A program made the position numbers and the translations under genes. From contig JAPFFF010000022.1 in assembly GCA_039105265.1 (NCBI GenBank), forward strand, positions 372,001 through 436,000: a stretch of 64,000 bases of DNA. Reading direction: 5' to 3'. This document shows positions 9,600 to 19,568 of the stretch, in pieces (positions within the stretch are counted from its first letter, which is position 1; each line of letters starts with the position of its first letter). The stretch comes from Tritrichomonas musculus (lineage: Eukaryota > Parabasalia > Tritrichomonadida > Tritrichomonadidae). Under the pieces are notes generated by a model. It did no database searches. It saw nothing but the letters and a program-made list of their open reading frames with translations, and had not been told where the DNA came from.

Positions 9600-10390
9600 T
9601 CGCAATTTTCACGATATTTGGCTTCGGACGTTGATTGCAATTCGCTGATATTGCCATTGAGCGATTAATTTTTGATCATAATTCACTAATATTTCAATTG
9701 AGGAATTTAATTTCCCGATATTCGGCTTCGATTTTTGATTGTAATTCTGAAATCTTGGTATTAAGTTGTTCAACTTGTTGATGTGGTTCTTATTTTCAGA
9801 GTTCAATCTTGAGATTTCGTTGGTCAATTCAGTGATCTTTCATTTGATGGCTTCGATTTCTCTGTTTTTGACTTCAACAGTGGATTGAAGTTCAACAATC
9901 GTGCAATTGAGTGATTCAATTATTGAATTATTAACATTGATCTTGTCATTGAGGCTTCCGATCTCTCTATCCTTGGCTTCATTTGTTGATTGCAACTAGC
10001 TGATCTTGCCTTTTAGAGCTTCGATTTCTCTGTTCCTTGTTTCAATAGTTGATTGTGATTGTGCAATCTGCCTATTGGGTCCTTCGATTGTCGAATTCAA
10101 TTCATTGATCTTGCTGTTGAGTGCTTCAATCTCTCTGTTCTTGGCTCCAACAGTTGTTTGAAGTTCTGTAGTCTTGGCATTGAGGGAATCAAATGTAGCT
10201 GTCATCTCGCTGATCTTGCCAATCAGTGCTTCGATTTCTCTGTTCTTAGCTCCAATTGTTGATTGTTATCCTGCAATCTGTACATTGAGTCCTTTGATTG
10301 TTGAATTCAATTCATTGATCATGTCGTTGAGTGCTTCAATCTCTCTGTTCTTGGTATCAACAGTGGGCTATATTTCGGCATTTATTTAAT
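9600..10390 (-). pseudogene. Captured coiled-coil gene fragment with a 105-bp tandem repeat
   Basis: The minus strand translates into heptads such as NREIEALNSKINELNSTIE, spread over several frames with stops. At DNA level the phrase CTTCRATYTCTCTGTTC recurs near 9851, 10018, 10123, 10228 and 10333. The last four are 105 bases apart (35 residues, five heptads) and the first gap is 168 (eight heptads). It is more GC-rich than the rest of the insert. This resembles the long coiled-coil repeat proteins common in trichomonads. I infer a host gene piece carried by the transposon. Confidence 0.5.
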
Positions 10391-11234
10391 AAAAAATGAT
10401 ATGAAAAAACATATCACATCAAAAGATATTTTTAAAATGAATTTAAACTTAACGTTAAGTATAAATTCGGCGGGCTTTTTAAAGTCAAATTATTGTTAAA
10501 TCTTAAAGTTTTTTTTTAATTTTACTATATTTTTGGCTTTAAATATTATATTCATAAAAATATTAACGATTTATAAGTTTCGGTTTTAAATTTATTATGA
10601 ATTAAAAAAAAAAAGATTTAAATTTATTCAAATATAGTTAAATTATAAAGTTCTACATTTGCTCTATCATGGTTGGCATGCATTCTTTATTAAAAAAATT
10701 ATTTTTATATAATATTCTTCTTTTTAAAAAGAATTTAATGGATTAACTTATAAAAAAGTATCTTTATTCGATAGTATATTTAAATCCATCCTTTAATTTC
10801 CAATTTGAAAAAATAGAATAATATTTTAAAATAATTTGTTGCTCAGATTTTCTGGGGAATGCAATTTTTAATTATATGACCATGTATAGAAATTATTTAT
10901 AAAATAAAAAAAATAGCAAATTTTTCGATTTTCATCCCCTGGGGAAAAATCCCCAAGCTTTATTTGGGGGAAAAATTGAATGAAATTGAATGGTTTATGT
11001 TTTGGGGATTTTTCCCCAAGAAGATTTTTTGGGGAAAAAATTTAAAAAATGAAATTAAACAAAATATATATATTATTATAAATATAATATAATGAATTAT
11101 AATTTACTTTATCTCTTAACACCTAAATTATTGATTTTTAGAGTTGGTTTACTGTAAATTTGGAGAGTTCTTTAATTTTCAAAAAACCATGGGTAGCTAC
11201 TCACACTTAAAAAAGGAAAAACAAATTATTTCTT
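10391..11234. other. AT-rich interior of the MULE-like insert
   Basis: No gene is seen. It contains the GGGG/CCCC clusters at 10927-11040 and a degenerate copy (11180-11203) of the palindrome that follows at 11235. Confidence 0.4.
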
Positions 11235-11270
11235 CAAAAAAACCATGAGTAGCTACTCATGGTTTTTTTG
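11235..11270. repeat. Perfect 36-bp palindrome
   Basis: Bases 11235-11270 equal their own reverse complement, centred on GAGTAGCTACTC and ending in seven-base A and T runs. A half-conserved relative with AGCTACTCAC lies at 11180-11203. It could be a cruciform, a terminator hairpin or a transposase-binding site of the insert. Confidence 0.75.
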
Positions 11271-11474
11271 ATATAATAATATTAATTAATATTAATTATT
11301 AATATTATAAATAACAAATATATACAGAAGTATAATCAAATATTAGGCACAAATAATGAATTTTAAAATATTATAACCATTTTTTTGAGAATTTTAGTAT
11401 ATTCCCCATCTCCCCAAGGCTGGGGATTGAATCCCCACGGAATTTGGGGAATGTTGAGAGGGTTATTGTAATGT

Positions 11475-14400
11475 TATCAGCTGTAATTATTTTTGAAGAT
11501 GTGATGTTAAAATCAGTATATAATGTTGAAGCTGCATCTGGCCTTGGCTTGATTTCATAAAATTGGTTTCTAATGATATATTGAAATGGATTTGTTTCAG
11601 GGTTCCAACTTATTTCTTCTATGGGGTCAACTAAATCTTTTCTTAAATATAATTCTATATCTCTTGATTTAATATTAGAGCCTTCCCATTTATAAGCAAG
11701 CTGTTCTATACAATCCACTACTGGCTTTAAGTCAATGTAGGCCCTATCATTTTTAGTCGTCCTTCTAACTCCAGTGCTTTCAAAAGTAAATGTGTTTGAT
11801 ATACTTGAACCCCTCAATGTTATTGTTAATGCTATTTTTTTAAGATTTAAGTAATTAAATTTCCCACTTGATAAATTACCAAATGTGAAATAAGTATTTA
11901 ACATATCATATCCTTCACAACTTGCTCCATTTAACTTTTTGTCAAATAGCCATTCAACATCATATAAAGCGCCGTCATCAGATTCTTCTTTATGTGTATA
12001 CCAAATTGTTGTATTAATAGTGCTGTTTTCAATTAAGCCATATAATAAACCATTACTACTTTCAGGGATTACAGAGTGATGCGTTTCTGAGTCTTTAATT
12101 AAAATGAAGCAACCAATAGCACCATCAGAGTTTTGTTTGGAATTGACCTTTCTTAATTTAGATGATACCTTACCTCTAAGCAATCCTTGACAATTATTAT
12201 CTATCCATTCTGATCCATTCCATATTAATGTCCACTCATTACCAAAACAGAATTCTTTGAAACCAAATTCTAAACCATTAGGGATAACATAATCAGTTGG
12301 TATTTTATAGATGATTTTGTAGAATTCCTTTTCTACTTTATTTGTATCTGGTGCCTCTATTTCTAAGGTTTCTTCAGTAATAATATCAGGTAGATAAAGG
12401 TATAGGTTATCATTTTTGTGTAATCTTAATGCATTCTCTGCTTCAATAATATCACATCTTATTGTTGGTTCAACAGCTACCAATGAATCTTGTGATAATA
12501 GATATTGGATACTTATTTCTCCTTTGTGATAGAGTTTATAAGGATTAACCGTTGATATCTTATCAAATGCAATATAAAAACTATTCTTCATTGGTGATTC
12601 ATCATTTCCAATACTCATTACAGAATAAAAATCTGTATCTACGTTTCTTGAAATTACAGGATTATATGGCTGCCCATCTTTTACATATATGAAGAACTCT
12701 TTCATTAAATTACCATCAACATCATACAAGATATTTGTTCTCAATATTATTCTAAACATTTTTGTTGTATCAGTTATTCTTGTGATTGCACTCTTTAATT
12801 CATCAGGTATTTTAATTAGTAGGACACTATAGTCTTTATCATTTAATATCATTGAATCCATAACTAAATCTTTGCTCTTAACATTATAAACAGGATATCC
12901 AGGTTCATGAGAGAAATCAGTAGTAACAATACCTCCACTTGGTACAGAATCACAAAGAATTTTACCATTGACTTCTAGATCTCCTTTAATAATATATTTA
13001 CCAAGTACTGGTTTAGTTTCATCTAATGTTGGAATATCATCACAGATATCAACACCATAACATTCCAATACTTTTTCAAATGAAAGTGCATTATTGACAA
13101 AATCTGGTAAAGCAATTGATGTTCCAGTAGATTTATCGTTTGAAAACAGTGCTAATGGTGAAGCTGGATTATTTTCATTCTCTAGAATTGGCTTCCATAT
13201 CCATTGTTTTCTTTCTTCATTCCACTCTATTTTTCCAAAGAGATGTAATAATGAATTTCTTATTTCAACGATATCTATCATTTCACGGCTATGTATTGTA
13301 CGCCATCCATCAACTCCATCAAAATGTTGCGTCATTATCACCCATTCTTCATGTTCAACATCCCATATGAAATTGTCTGGTGGGTTTAAAATGGAATCTG
13401 TTCTCCAATTATCTAGAAAATCTTGGCCATGTTCTTGCCATTGTGTATCCATGATATTCCATGCAAACAATGGACCAAAGGCTTCTTGATTATTTCTAAT
13501 CCTATTTGGTATATAAATCGATTCATTCTCTGTATAGTGATCATAATATGAATACCATTGCCACTCTTGATATCTGTCGCTCCATCGTAAATAACCATTT
13601 TCATCATTCTCATATATCTTCAGAAGATTATACGCAATGTATTCACTATCCATTTCATATCTCCATGTTGGTGAAATATTATCATGAACATTATCAATCA
13701 TCACCCATTCTCCATGCACTAAATCCCAAATATAATTTATTGGAACACTAGCTTGTCTGTTTTCTCTCCATCCTTCAGGTCTATCAAACTCATCTATTAT
13801 TTCTTCCCATTCTTTCCATAACACATTCCATACGTAATTATCATCATGATGTTTTCCACGGTCCGAACTTCTATCTTGTACATCAACTTTTTGTTTCTCT
13901 TTATCTTGTTCAAGGACCTTTTTTGCTATTTCTGGTATTGCATCTCGATATAAAATCGTTTGAGTAAATACATCTTGAGTAGACTCAACTGCTCTGTCTA
14001 CGAAGAGACGATTTTGATTGTTTTGTAAATCTCGGATATGATTTTCTAAGTGATCTCTCATCTGTAGTATGCGATTTATATCTTCTCCTCCAGCACCTTG
14101 ATTACATTTACAGGATTTAATTTTGAAGACATAATCATGTAAATCATTATGAGCTTGCGTTAAATTGTTTAAGCTTGAGTACACATTATTTAAGTATTCT
14201 CCAAGAGTGATAGTTTCAGATGTACCGTCATCTTCAACAATAGTTATTCGTAAACTATCAGCATCTTTTATGGTTTTAATATAGTTGACTCCTTTCTTTA
14301 TCATTACTTCAACCAAGTATTGTGCTAGGAAAGCACCCATAAATAGTTTAATATTTGCATAATTATCTTTTTGGTTTTGCATGTATATATCAATAAACTC

Positions 14401-15147
14401 ACCCGGGTTGCTTACCTCTATCAATTGATCTGCCTTAACTTCAACATTACTATTTTTATATCTGTATCCTATTGTCTTGAGCGTATTGTCCTGAAGATTA
14501 TAATGATATTGTTTTGTCCCATTTATAAACTTTATCCAGTTTGTTTTGTTAAATGTATCATATAATATTCTTGTGGTATTTTGATTATTCTTTTCATTCT
14601 TAATGATATTCTTCAATATACTAGCTAGATTATGAAACGGAAGGTGTTGGAATTCATCTGTTGGAGTTTGAACATACTTTATAACATCACATTGCCCTTT
14701 ATCTTCATCTAATACTACTTGCTCATAACCATCTGCTGCACACATCAATTCATTATACATTTCATGAATGGCCTCACAAGTTTTTGATTCCCCTTCGATA
14801 ATGTCATTAAATGTATTAACACAAAATTCTTCTTTGATCAGCTCTCTGTTGGATTCCTCTAATATACTTTTCTTCATTGGGGCTCGATATTCAAGTATTT
14901 GTGTAGATTTTTCAGTTATTGGAATGTCACCGAATCCTTCAAGACTGCCTCCATTTTCAATGTAACCGTTAACTACTCGGGCGTCTACTTCACTCTTATT
15001 ATACAGACAATTGAACTTTGGATATACATTAGGCTTATCTTCTTGAATGATATTTATTTTTTCATCTTCTCCTACACCTATTTCGAAACCATTTGCTTTA
15101 AGTTTTGTTGCCACCTTGCTCTTTGCTGAATATAGTGTCAAAGACAT
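11475..15147 (-). CDS. Large fibre-like protein, 3' end interrupted by the insertion
   Basis: The reading frame begins at 15147 and stays open beyond 11475 into the transposon end, so its last residues are not Polinton sequence. Visible parts: an N-terminal region with NCLYNKSEVDARV; a Trp-rich central repeat, four or more units of the type NYIWDLVHGEWV and NFIWDVEHEEWV (13200-13860), each about 60 residues; the shared block LRLHKNDNLYLYLP followed by FGNEWTLIWNGSEW; and the start of the connector SSKIITADNI. It is divergent to the 244-residue gene with only 19 bases between the starts. The Trp-rich repeat is specific to this copy and may be its binding face. Confidence 0.55.
13190..13870 (-). 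repeat. Degenerate Trp-rich protein repeat in the fibre gene
   Basis: Successive segments read VWNVLWKEWEEII, YIWDLVHGEWVMID, FAWNIMDTQWQEH, FIWDVEHEEWVIM and KIEWNEERKQWIWK, spaced roughly 35 to 65 residues apart. The pattern is W-x(4-7)-W-x-x plus acidic residues and Pro/Arg linkers (EGWRENR, DGWRT). It looks like a tandem beta-hairpin domain. Confidence 0.5.
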
Positions 15148-15166
15148 TTTTCTTTGAAAATAAATT
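15148..15166. promoter_or_regulatory. 19-base divergent promoter gap
   Basis: Only 19 AT-rich bases separate the start codons of the fibre gene (left, minus) and the jelly-roll-like gene (right, plus). The same divergent pair in Polinton 2 is separated by only a few bases (38694-38696), so the arrangement is conserved. Confidence 0.5.
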
Positions 15167-15901
15167 ATGTTGTATTCGGTTCAGAGCCAACCAGGTAATT
15201 ACAATACTGTAAGACTTAATATTGATATACCATGGAAATGCCCATACGTGAAGTATTATGTTTCATCTATTAATACCAAGGCAAACATATTAATGACAAC
15301 GGATGATGATTATTTAATATTTGAATCATCACTCGGAGAAGTAAAAATAGAATTTGATGAAATGTATGCTTACTCCTTTAACTACTTAGTCAAATGCCTA
15401 AATGCAAATCAGACTGTAATCGAGTTCAAGAATATCAATAATAGAACCATTTCACTAAAACCAGTCCAAAATGTAACTTTCAAGGAAGGTAGTCATAGAG
15501 CGAAATTGATTACTGGTTTGTTCAATACTAAACCAGGGCATATATTTCCAAATGGAGTTGAGTGCGAGGTACCTGATCTACCTATACTTGATTTTGCCAA
15601 TAAGTTGTATTTAGTTTCATTGCAGGGGGTAGCAACTCATTCATCAATTGGAGACCAAGAATATACCCCAAGCATCCTTGCAAACATTGACACATTGATA
15701 ATGGATCAAGAGGCAATGATAGTTAACTATGACATGACTAAGCCAATAAAAATAAAAGTTAATACGGATTCATTAAAATATTTGGAAATGAGATTAGTCG
15801 ATTTCATGTTTCAACCAGTAATATTAAAATCTCCTCTCTTCATTACCTTAAAAATAAAACCAAGCCAAGAGGCTGATATATATGACATCCTTACTAAATG
15901 A
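15167..15901 (+). CDS. Possible jelly-roll minor capsid/fibre-base protein (244 residues)
   Basis: Homologous to the gene at 37944-38693: both start with L-x-S-x-Q-S, share NI-x-IPW-x-C-x-Y-(I/V)-KY-x-V-x-SIN and end with (Q/M)-x-L-V-DF-x-(F/Y)-QPV-x-L-x-SP-(L/M)-FIT. That final beta hairpin resembles the end of penton-type single jelly-roll proteins. In both elements the gene is divergent to a fibre gene. I infer a vertex protein that anchors the fibre. It overlaps the tail of the GIY-YIG-like gene by 8 bases, tail to tail. Function is inferred; homology between the two copies is visible. Confidence 0.45.
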   Translation: MLYSVQSQPGNYNTVRLNIDIPWKCPYVKYYVSSINTKANILMTTDDDYLIFESSLGEVKIEFDEMYAYSFNYLVKCLNANQTVIEFKNINNRTISLKPVQNVTFKEGSHRAKLITGLFNTKPGHIFPNGVECEVPDLPILDFANKLYLVSLQGVATHSSIGDQEYTPSILANIDTLIMDQEAMIVNYDMTKPIKIKVNTDSLKYLEMRLVDFMFQPVILKSPLFITLKIKPSQEADIYDILTK

Positions 15902-16217
15902 TAGCTCTGGGACAATGATATTGGATATAAGTCCGAATAATATATATCATTTCATTCACATTCCCAACAAAGTACTCATTTCCTATAAATGCTGTTCCAT
16001 CTCTTGTTTTTGCTCTCTTATAATTTTCTTCAAATATTGTTATTAATTCTTTTTCCACTTTTACTGAATCACTTACTGCTTCAATTATATATACTTCGCT
16101 GTCTTTTGGATATTGTCCCATTCTTGTTGCAATCTTATTTGTTCTACCAATTTTGTATACAGGTTGATTAGAATAAGAAAATTCTCTTTCACGAATCAAA
16201 TATATGTATTCTACCAT
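15894..16217 (-). CDS. Small GIY-YIG-like (T5orf172-type) protein
   Basis: 107 residues: EYIYLIRERE, then VYKIGRTNKIATRMGQYPKD, then GNEYFVGN. This is the Y-x-Y, K-I-G-R-T, and late E-x-F pattern of T5orf172/GIY-YIG nuclease-like domains of large DNA viruses. The same domain occurs in Polinton 3 within 53357-54070, there behind a coiled coil and a helical domain. It is divergent to polymerase B with a 56-base gap. Nuclease activity is not certain. Confidence 0.55.
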   Translation of the reverse strand: MVEYIYLIREREFSYSNQPVYKIGRTNKIATRMGQYPKDSEVYIIEAVSDSVKVEKELITIFEENYKRAKTRDGTAFIGNEYFVGNVNEMIYIIRTYIQYHCPRAII

Positions 16218-16273
16218 TTTAGGGTTAATAAATATTTAGCGTGATATTTTTTTTATTTCTTATTTACACTTAA
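16218..16273. promoter_or_regulatory. Divergent promoter region of GIY-YIG-like and polymerase genes
   Basis: A T-run block (GATATTTTTTTTATTTC, 16243-16259) lies 14 bases before the polymerase ATG. It is a variant of the TTTATTTTTG motif found before most genes of these elements. Confidence 0.45.
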
Positions 16274-19200
16274 ATGACATACCTCTTTGATATATCAGTT
16301 GACCTCTATTCGACTGCAAGAACAGAAGCAAGAAAAGAGTATAAGCAAAGGGTGAAAGACGTAAGAGACAAACGAAAGTTCAAGAAATATTTGAAAGAAT
16401 TCATGACCAAGGCTAAGAAAGAAATATCATTTGACATAGATATAGGAGATGATGAGGATAAGAGACTTGCTTTCACTGAAACATTAAGACAATTACACAA
16501 AGAGAACAAGAAGAATATAGTAGTAAAAAGCGAATCATTAGGTGGTGAGGAATACAAATGGTTTACACTTTCCAAGGCACGAAGATTAGATTCAACAATA
16601 GGACATATATCAGGGACAATAGACTTGAATGATGACTGTTCAGACAATAATCCTTGGGTTGGCAATGTATTCATCCCTGCAAAATACCAGTTGCTCTTCA
16701 TTAAAAATAGAAAGATAGGCAAGCAAACATCATTCACTATTAATAAAGAAGATAATAAAGGTAAGTTGTATGAAGAAGAAGTTGAAGTCGACGAAGATTA
16801 TCGCGATAATCCAGAAGGTGGATTCTTCCCTTATATTAATCTTTCTGATTTAGACTTATCACAGTACCAAATATTCAAGACAGTTGATAAGAAGAACTAC
16901 AAAGACAATTGTTTGGTATATGCTTGCATTCAGTCTGGAGTATTCACTGATGAGGAAATTAATTATTTACGCTTTATGGTCAAGACTAGGTTAATCCCCA
17001 ATAACTTGATATACGATATAGCCAAGCAGTTTAAATGCCATTTTGTTGTAAGAAGGATTGATGAGAAATATGATGAAAGAAGCCAACTACAAATAAAAAT
17101 AGATACAAGAAAGAGACCATGGGCCAAAGAGTTTGACCGAATTGTTGACTTATTACTGTACAAGAACCATTACATGATATATAAACCCCTAAATGGTGTT
17201 AAACCTATGGCAATATTTCGCAAGCTATTTAAAGAAGGAAAGTTCAGAGAAATCAAGTCCTGTGAAATGAATATCTTAGCAACGAATGAATACAACTCTC
17301 ACTTAGCGGATTATACGGACCTTGAATATGATCCTGAATTGTGCTGTAAACTAATAGATTCATCAGAGACGAAAAAGGAGAGAGAGTGGAGTAGGATTTA
17401 TTATTCTGATTTTGAAACTAATACCACTGTATCACCCCATATGCCTTATCTAAATATTACTGTGTACAGGACCAAAGAGTTGATACATAAAATGATATTT
17501 GATGGGGAGAATATTGCCGACAGATTACTAAAGTCATTGGAGAACAATTCTCTCATTTACTTCCATAACCTTAAATATGATGCTTGTTTCTTTATAAATA
17601 CTCCTGGATGGGATGTACAAATAACAGAGAGAAGTGGAACGATTCTGCAAATAGTCATGACAAAGTATAAAAAGATTACAACAAAGGAGTCTAAAAATAT
17701 TACAGTAATAGACAAGAGATTAACTTTCCGCAATAGCTACTCTATCATCCCTGCTGCATTAGCTTCATTTGGTAAGATGTTTCAGTTACCAGTTCATAAA
17801 GAGGTAATGGCCTATAAAATATATACTGATAGGAACATAAATAGGAAAACTGTCTCTGCGCTTGAATTTCAACTACAGTATTACTTAGAGAACCAAGACA
17901 AGAAACCATTGACACAGATAAAACAAGACTGGAAGCAATTAATAGATAATGCAAAAGCTTGTGGTGCATATGTTGGAGGAGCTATTGATATTATGAAGTA
18001 TGCCATCTATTATTGCAAACTGGATTGTATAGTATTAATGAAGGGAGTAGAGAAATTTAATAGAGATCTGGTAGAAGTATTTAAGCAGACGAAGACAAAG
18101 ATGCTTGATGTCCATAACTTTATATCCATTAGCTCTATTGGCTACTATTATGCATATAAATTTGGTTGCTTTGATGGGTGTTATCAACTTAGTGGTAAAC
18201 CACAAAACTTCATTCAGAGATGCGTTAGTGGAGGTAGAACAATGACAGCTAATAATGAAAAGCAATATATAGAGGAAAGGATACAAGATTTTGATGCAGT
18301 CAGTTTATATCCTAGTGCAATGAGTATTATGTCTGGTGTACCTAAAGGAGTGCCTGAAGTAATTCGCCTGGAGGCCTCAGGTACTAATCGTGCGGGCCCA
18401 TCGGATATGTTTACGAAAGAATTATTAGATTTTGATCAATTCTTCATTGAAATCAATATCAAGAAGATCAAGTGCAAGGCTGATAAACCATATAAATTTG
18501 GACAAATATTTAGTAGGAATGATCAAGGGTCAAAAATATTTAACAACAATCCTATCAACAATTATTACATAGACAAGAGAGCTTTTATGGACTTGATGGA
18601 GTTTTATGATTTCGATTATGAGTTTATTAGAGGATATTACTTTGACAAAGGATTCAATAACAAGATTAATGTATTTATAGAGAAATTGTTCAATCTAAGA
18701 AGGAGATACCAAGATGCTAACAATCCATTGCAACAAACCATTAAACTACTTCTTAATTCCATTTACGGAAAATCTATCCTAAAGGCAACAACAACTGAAA
18801 CTAAATGTATACCAAAAGATAAGGCAATAAAGTACATATGGAAGAACTATAATTACATAACAGAGGTGATAGAGAACAAGTCAATTGATAATGTATATGT
18901 TAAGAAGGTTAAACCAATAAACAGTCATTTTAATTTACCTCATTTTGGTGCTAGTGTCTTGTCATGGAGCAAACATTTAATGAATAGGGTAATGAATACT
19001 GCAGAGCAAAATGGAATAGACATCTACTATACTGATACAGATAGCGTACACGTTAGAGAAATAGATGTACCAAGGATAGCTGAGGTGTTCAAGAAAAAAT
19101 ATGGGAAGGAGTTGATTGGTAAGAAGATGACACAGTTTCATTGTGACTTTGATTCGTTTAATGGTGCTGTCGGTAGTGTTCATTCAAGGAAATTAATAGC

Positions 19201-19462
19201 ATTAGGAAAGAAAAGTTACTTAGATATCCTCGTTGATGAAAAAGGTAATGAAGGCTATCACATTAGATTAAAAGGAATACCAAAACAAGTTATCCTGAAC
19301 AAAGCAAAAAGAATGAGTATAACAATTGAGCAACTATATGAGAAACTTTATGATGGAGAGGAAATTACATTTAACCTCCTTGATGGTGCTAACTGCTTCA
19401 GAAAGAGTAGTTCTTACCAACAAGTAAATCTTCCTGTGTTTGAACGAAGAATCAAATTCTAA
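16274..19462 (+). CDS. polB: Protein-primed family B DNA polymerase of Polinton 1
   Basis: 1062 residues with all exonuclease and polymerase motifs visible. Exo I is SDFET (D379, E381), Exo II is FHNLKYD (D436) and Exo III is YCKLD (Y580, D584). Motif A is DFDAVSLYPSAM (D674), motif B is KLLLNSIYGK (K824), motif C is YTDTDS (D921, D923) and the K-x-Y motif is KKSY (980-982). The long N-terminal part before Exo I (about 370 residues) is where Polinton polymerases carry extra domains. About half its residues match the polymerase at 54125-57541 by eye. It would copy the linear element from a protein primer in the nucleus. It ends just before a 57-bp repeat. Confidence 0.92.
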   Translation: MTYLFDISVDLYSTARTEARKEYKQRVKDVRDKRKFKKYLKEFMTKAKKEISFDIDIGDDEDKRLAFTETLRQLHKENKKNIVVKSESLGGEEYKWFTLSKARRLDSTIGHISGTIDLNDDCSDNNPWVGNVFIPAKYQLLFIKNRKIGKQTSFTINKEDNKGKLYEEEVEVDEDYRDNPEGGFFPYINLSDLDLSQYQIFKTVDKKNYKDNCLVYACIQSGVFTDEEINYLRFMVKTRLIPNNLIYDIAKQFKCHFVVRRIDEKYDERSQLQIKIDTRKRPWAKEFDRIVDLLLYKNHYMIYKPLNGVKPMAIFRKLFKEGKFREIKSCEMNILATNEYNSHLADYTDLEYDPELCCKLIDSSETKKEREWSRIYYSDFETNTTVSPHMPYLNITVYRTKELIHKMIFDGENIADRLLKSLENNSLIYFHNLKYDACFFINTPGWDVQITERSGTILQIVMTKYKKITTKESKNITVIDKRLTFRNSYSIIPAALASFGKMFQLPVHKEVMAYKIYTDRNINRKTVSALEFQLQYYLENQDKKPLTQIKQDWKQLIDNAKACGAYVGGAIDIMKYAIYYCKLDCIVLMKGVEKFNRDLVEVFKQTKTKMLDVHNFISISSIGYYYAYKFGCFDGCYQLSGKPQNFIQRCVSGGRTMTANNEKQYIEERIQDFDAVSLYPSAMSIMSGVPKGVPEVIRLEASGTNRAGPSDMFTKELLDFDQFFIEINIKKIKCKADKPYKFGQIFSRNDQGSKIFNNNPINNYYIDKRAFMDLMEFYDFDYEFIRGYYFDKGFNNKINVFIEKLFNLRRRYQDANNPLQQTIKLLLNSIYGKSILKATTTETKCIPKDKAIKYIWKNYNYITEVIENKSIDNVYVKKVKPINSHFNLPHFGASVLSWSKHLMNRVMNTAEQNGIDIYYTDTDSVHVREIDVPRIAEVFKKKYGKELIGKKMTQFHCDFDSFNGAVGSVHSRKLIALGKKSYLDILVDEKGNEGYHIRLKGIPKQVILNKAKRMSITIEQLYEKLYDGEEITFNLLDGANCFRKSSSYQQVNLPVFERRIKF

Positions 19463-19466
19463 AAAT

Positions 19467-19523
19467 CTTCATCTTATTTTTGGTTTGGGTTAACAGGTTA
19501 GATCTAACCCTATTTTTCTAACC
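19467..19523. repeat. 57-bp inverted repeat, left copy, at the polymerase 3' end
   Basis: Exact reverse complement of 20718-20774. It contains the 14-base palindrome GGTTAGATCTAACC and begins 4 bases after the polymerase stop. Together the repeats bracket the next gene. The placement suggests a 3'-end processing or termination element. Confidence 0.8.
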
Positions 19524-19568
19524 TTTATTTTTTTAGTTAATTTTTTATCATCCATTTACATAAACCTA

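Larger units (their letters stand above)
8748..11465. mobile_element. MULE-like non-autonomous DNA transposon inserted in a Polinton fibre gene
   Basis: A 2.7 kb insert is flanked by TTGTAATGT on both sides (8739-8747 and 11466-11474). The other fibre copies run through this site without a gap, so the boundaries are clear. Nine-base duplications are typical of MULEs. The ends are only weakly inverted-repeat-like: TCTCA occurs in both, 5 to 11 bases in. Blocks of GGGG/CCCC separated by A/T cluster at 8758-8800, 10927-11040 and 11403-11450. No transposase is seen. The interior holds a decayed coiled-coil gene piece (9600-10390), so it resembles a Pack-MULE. Confidence 0.6.
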
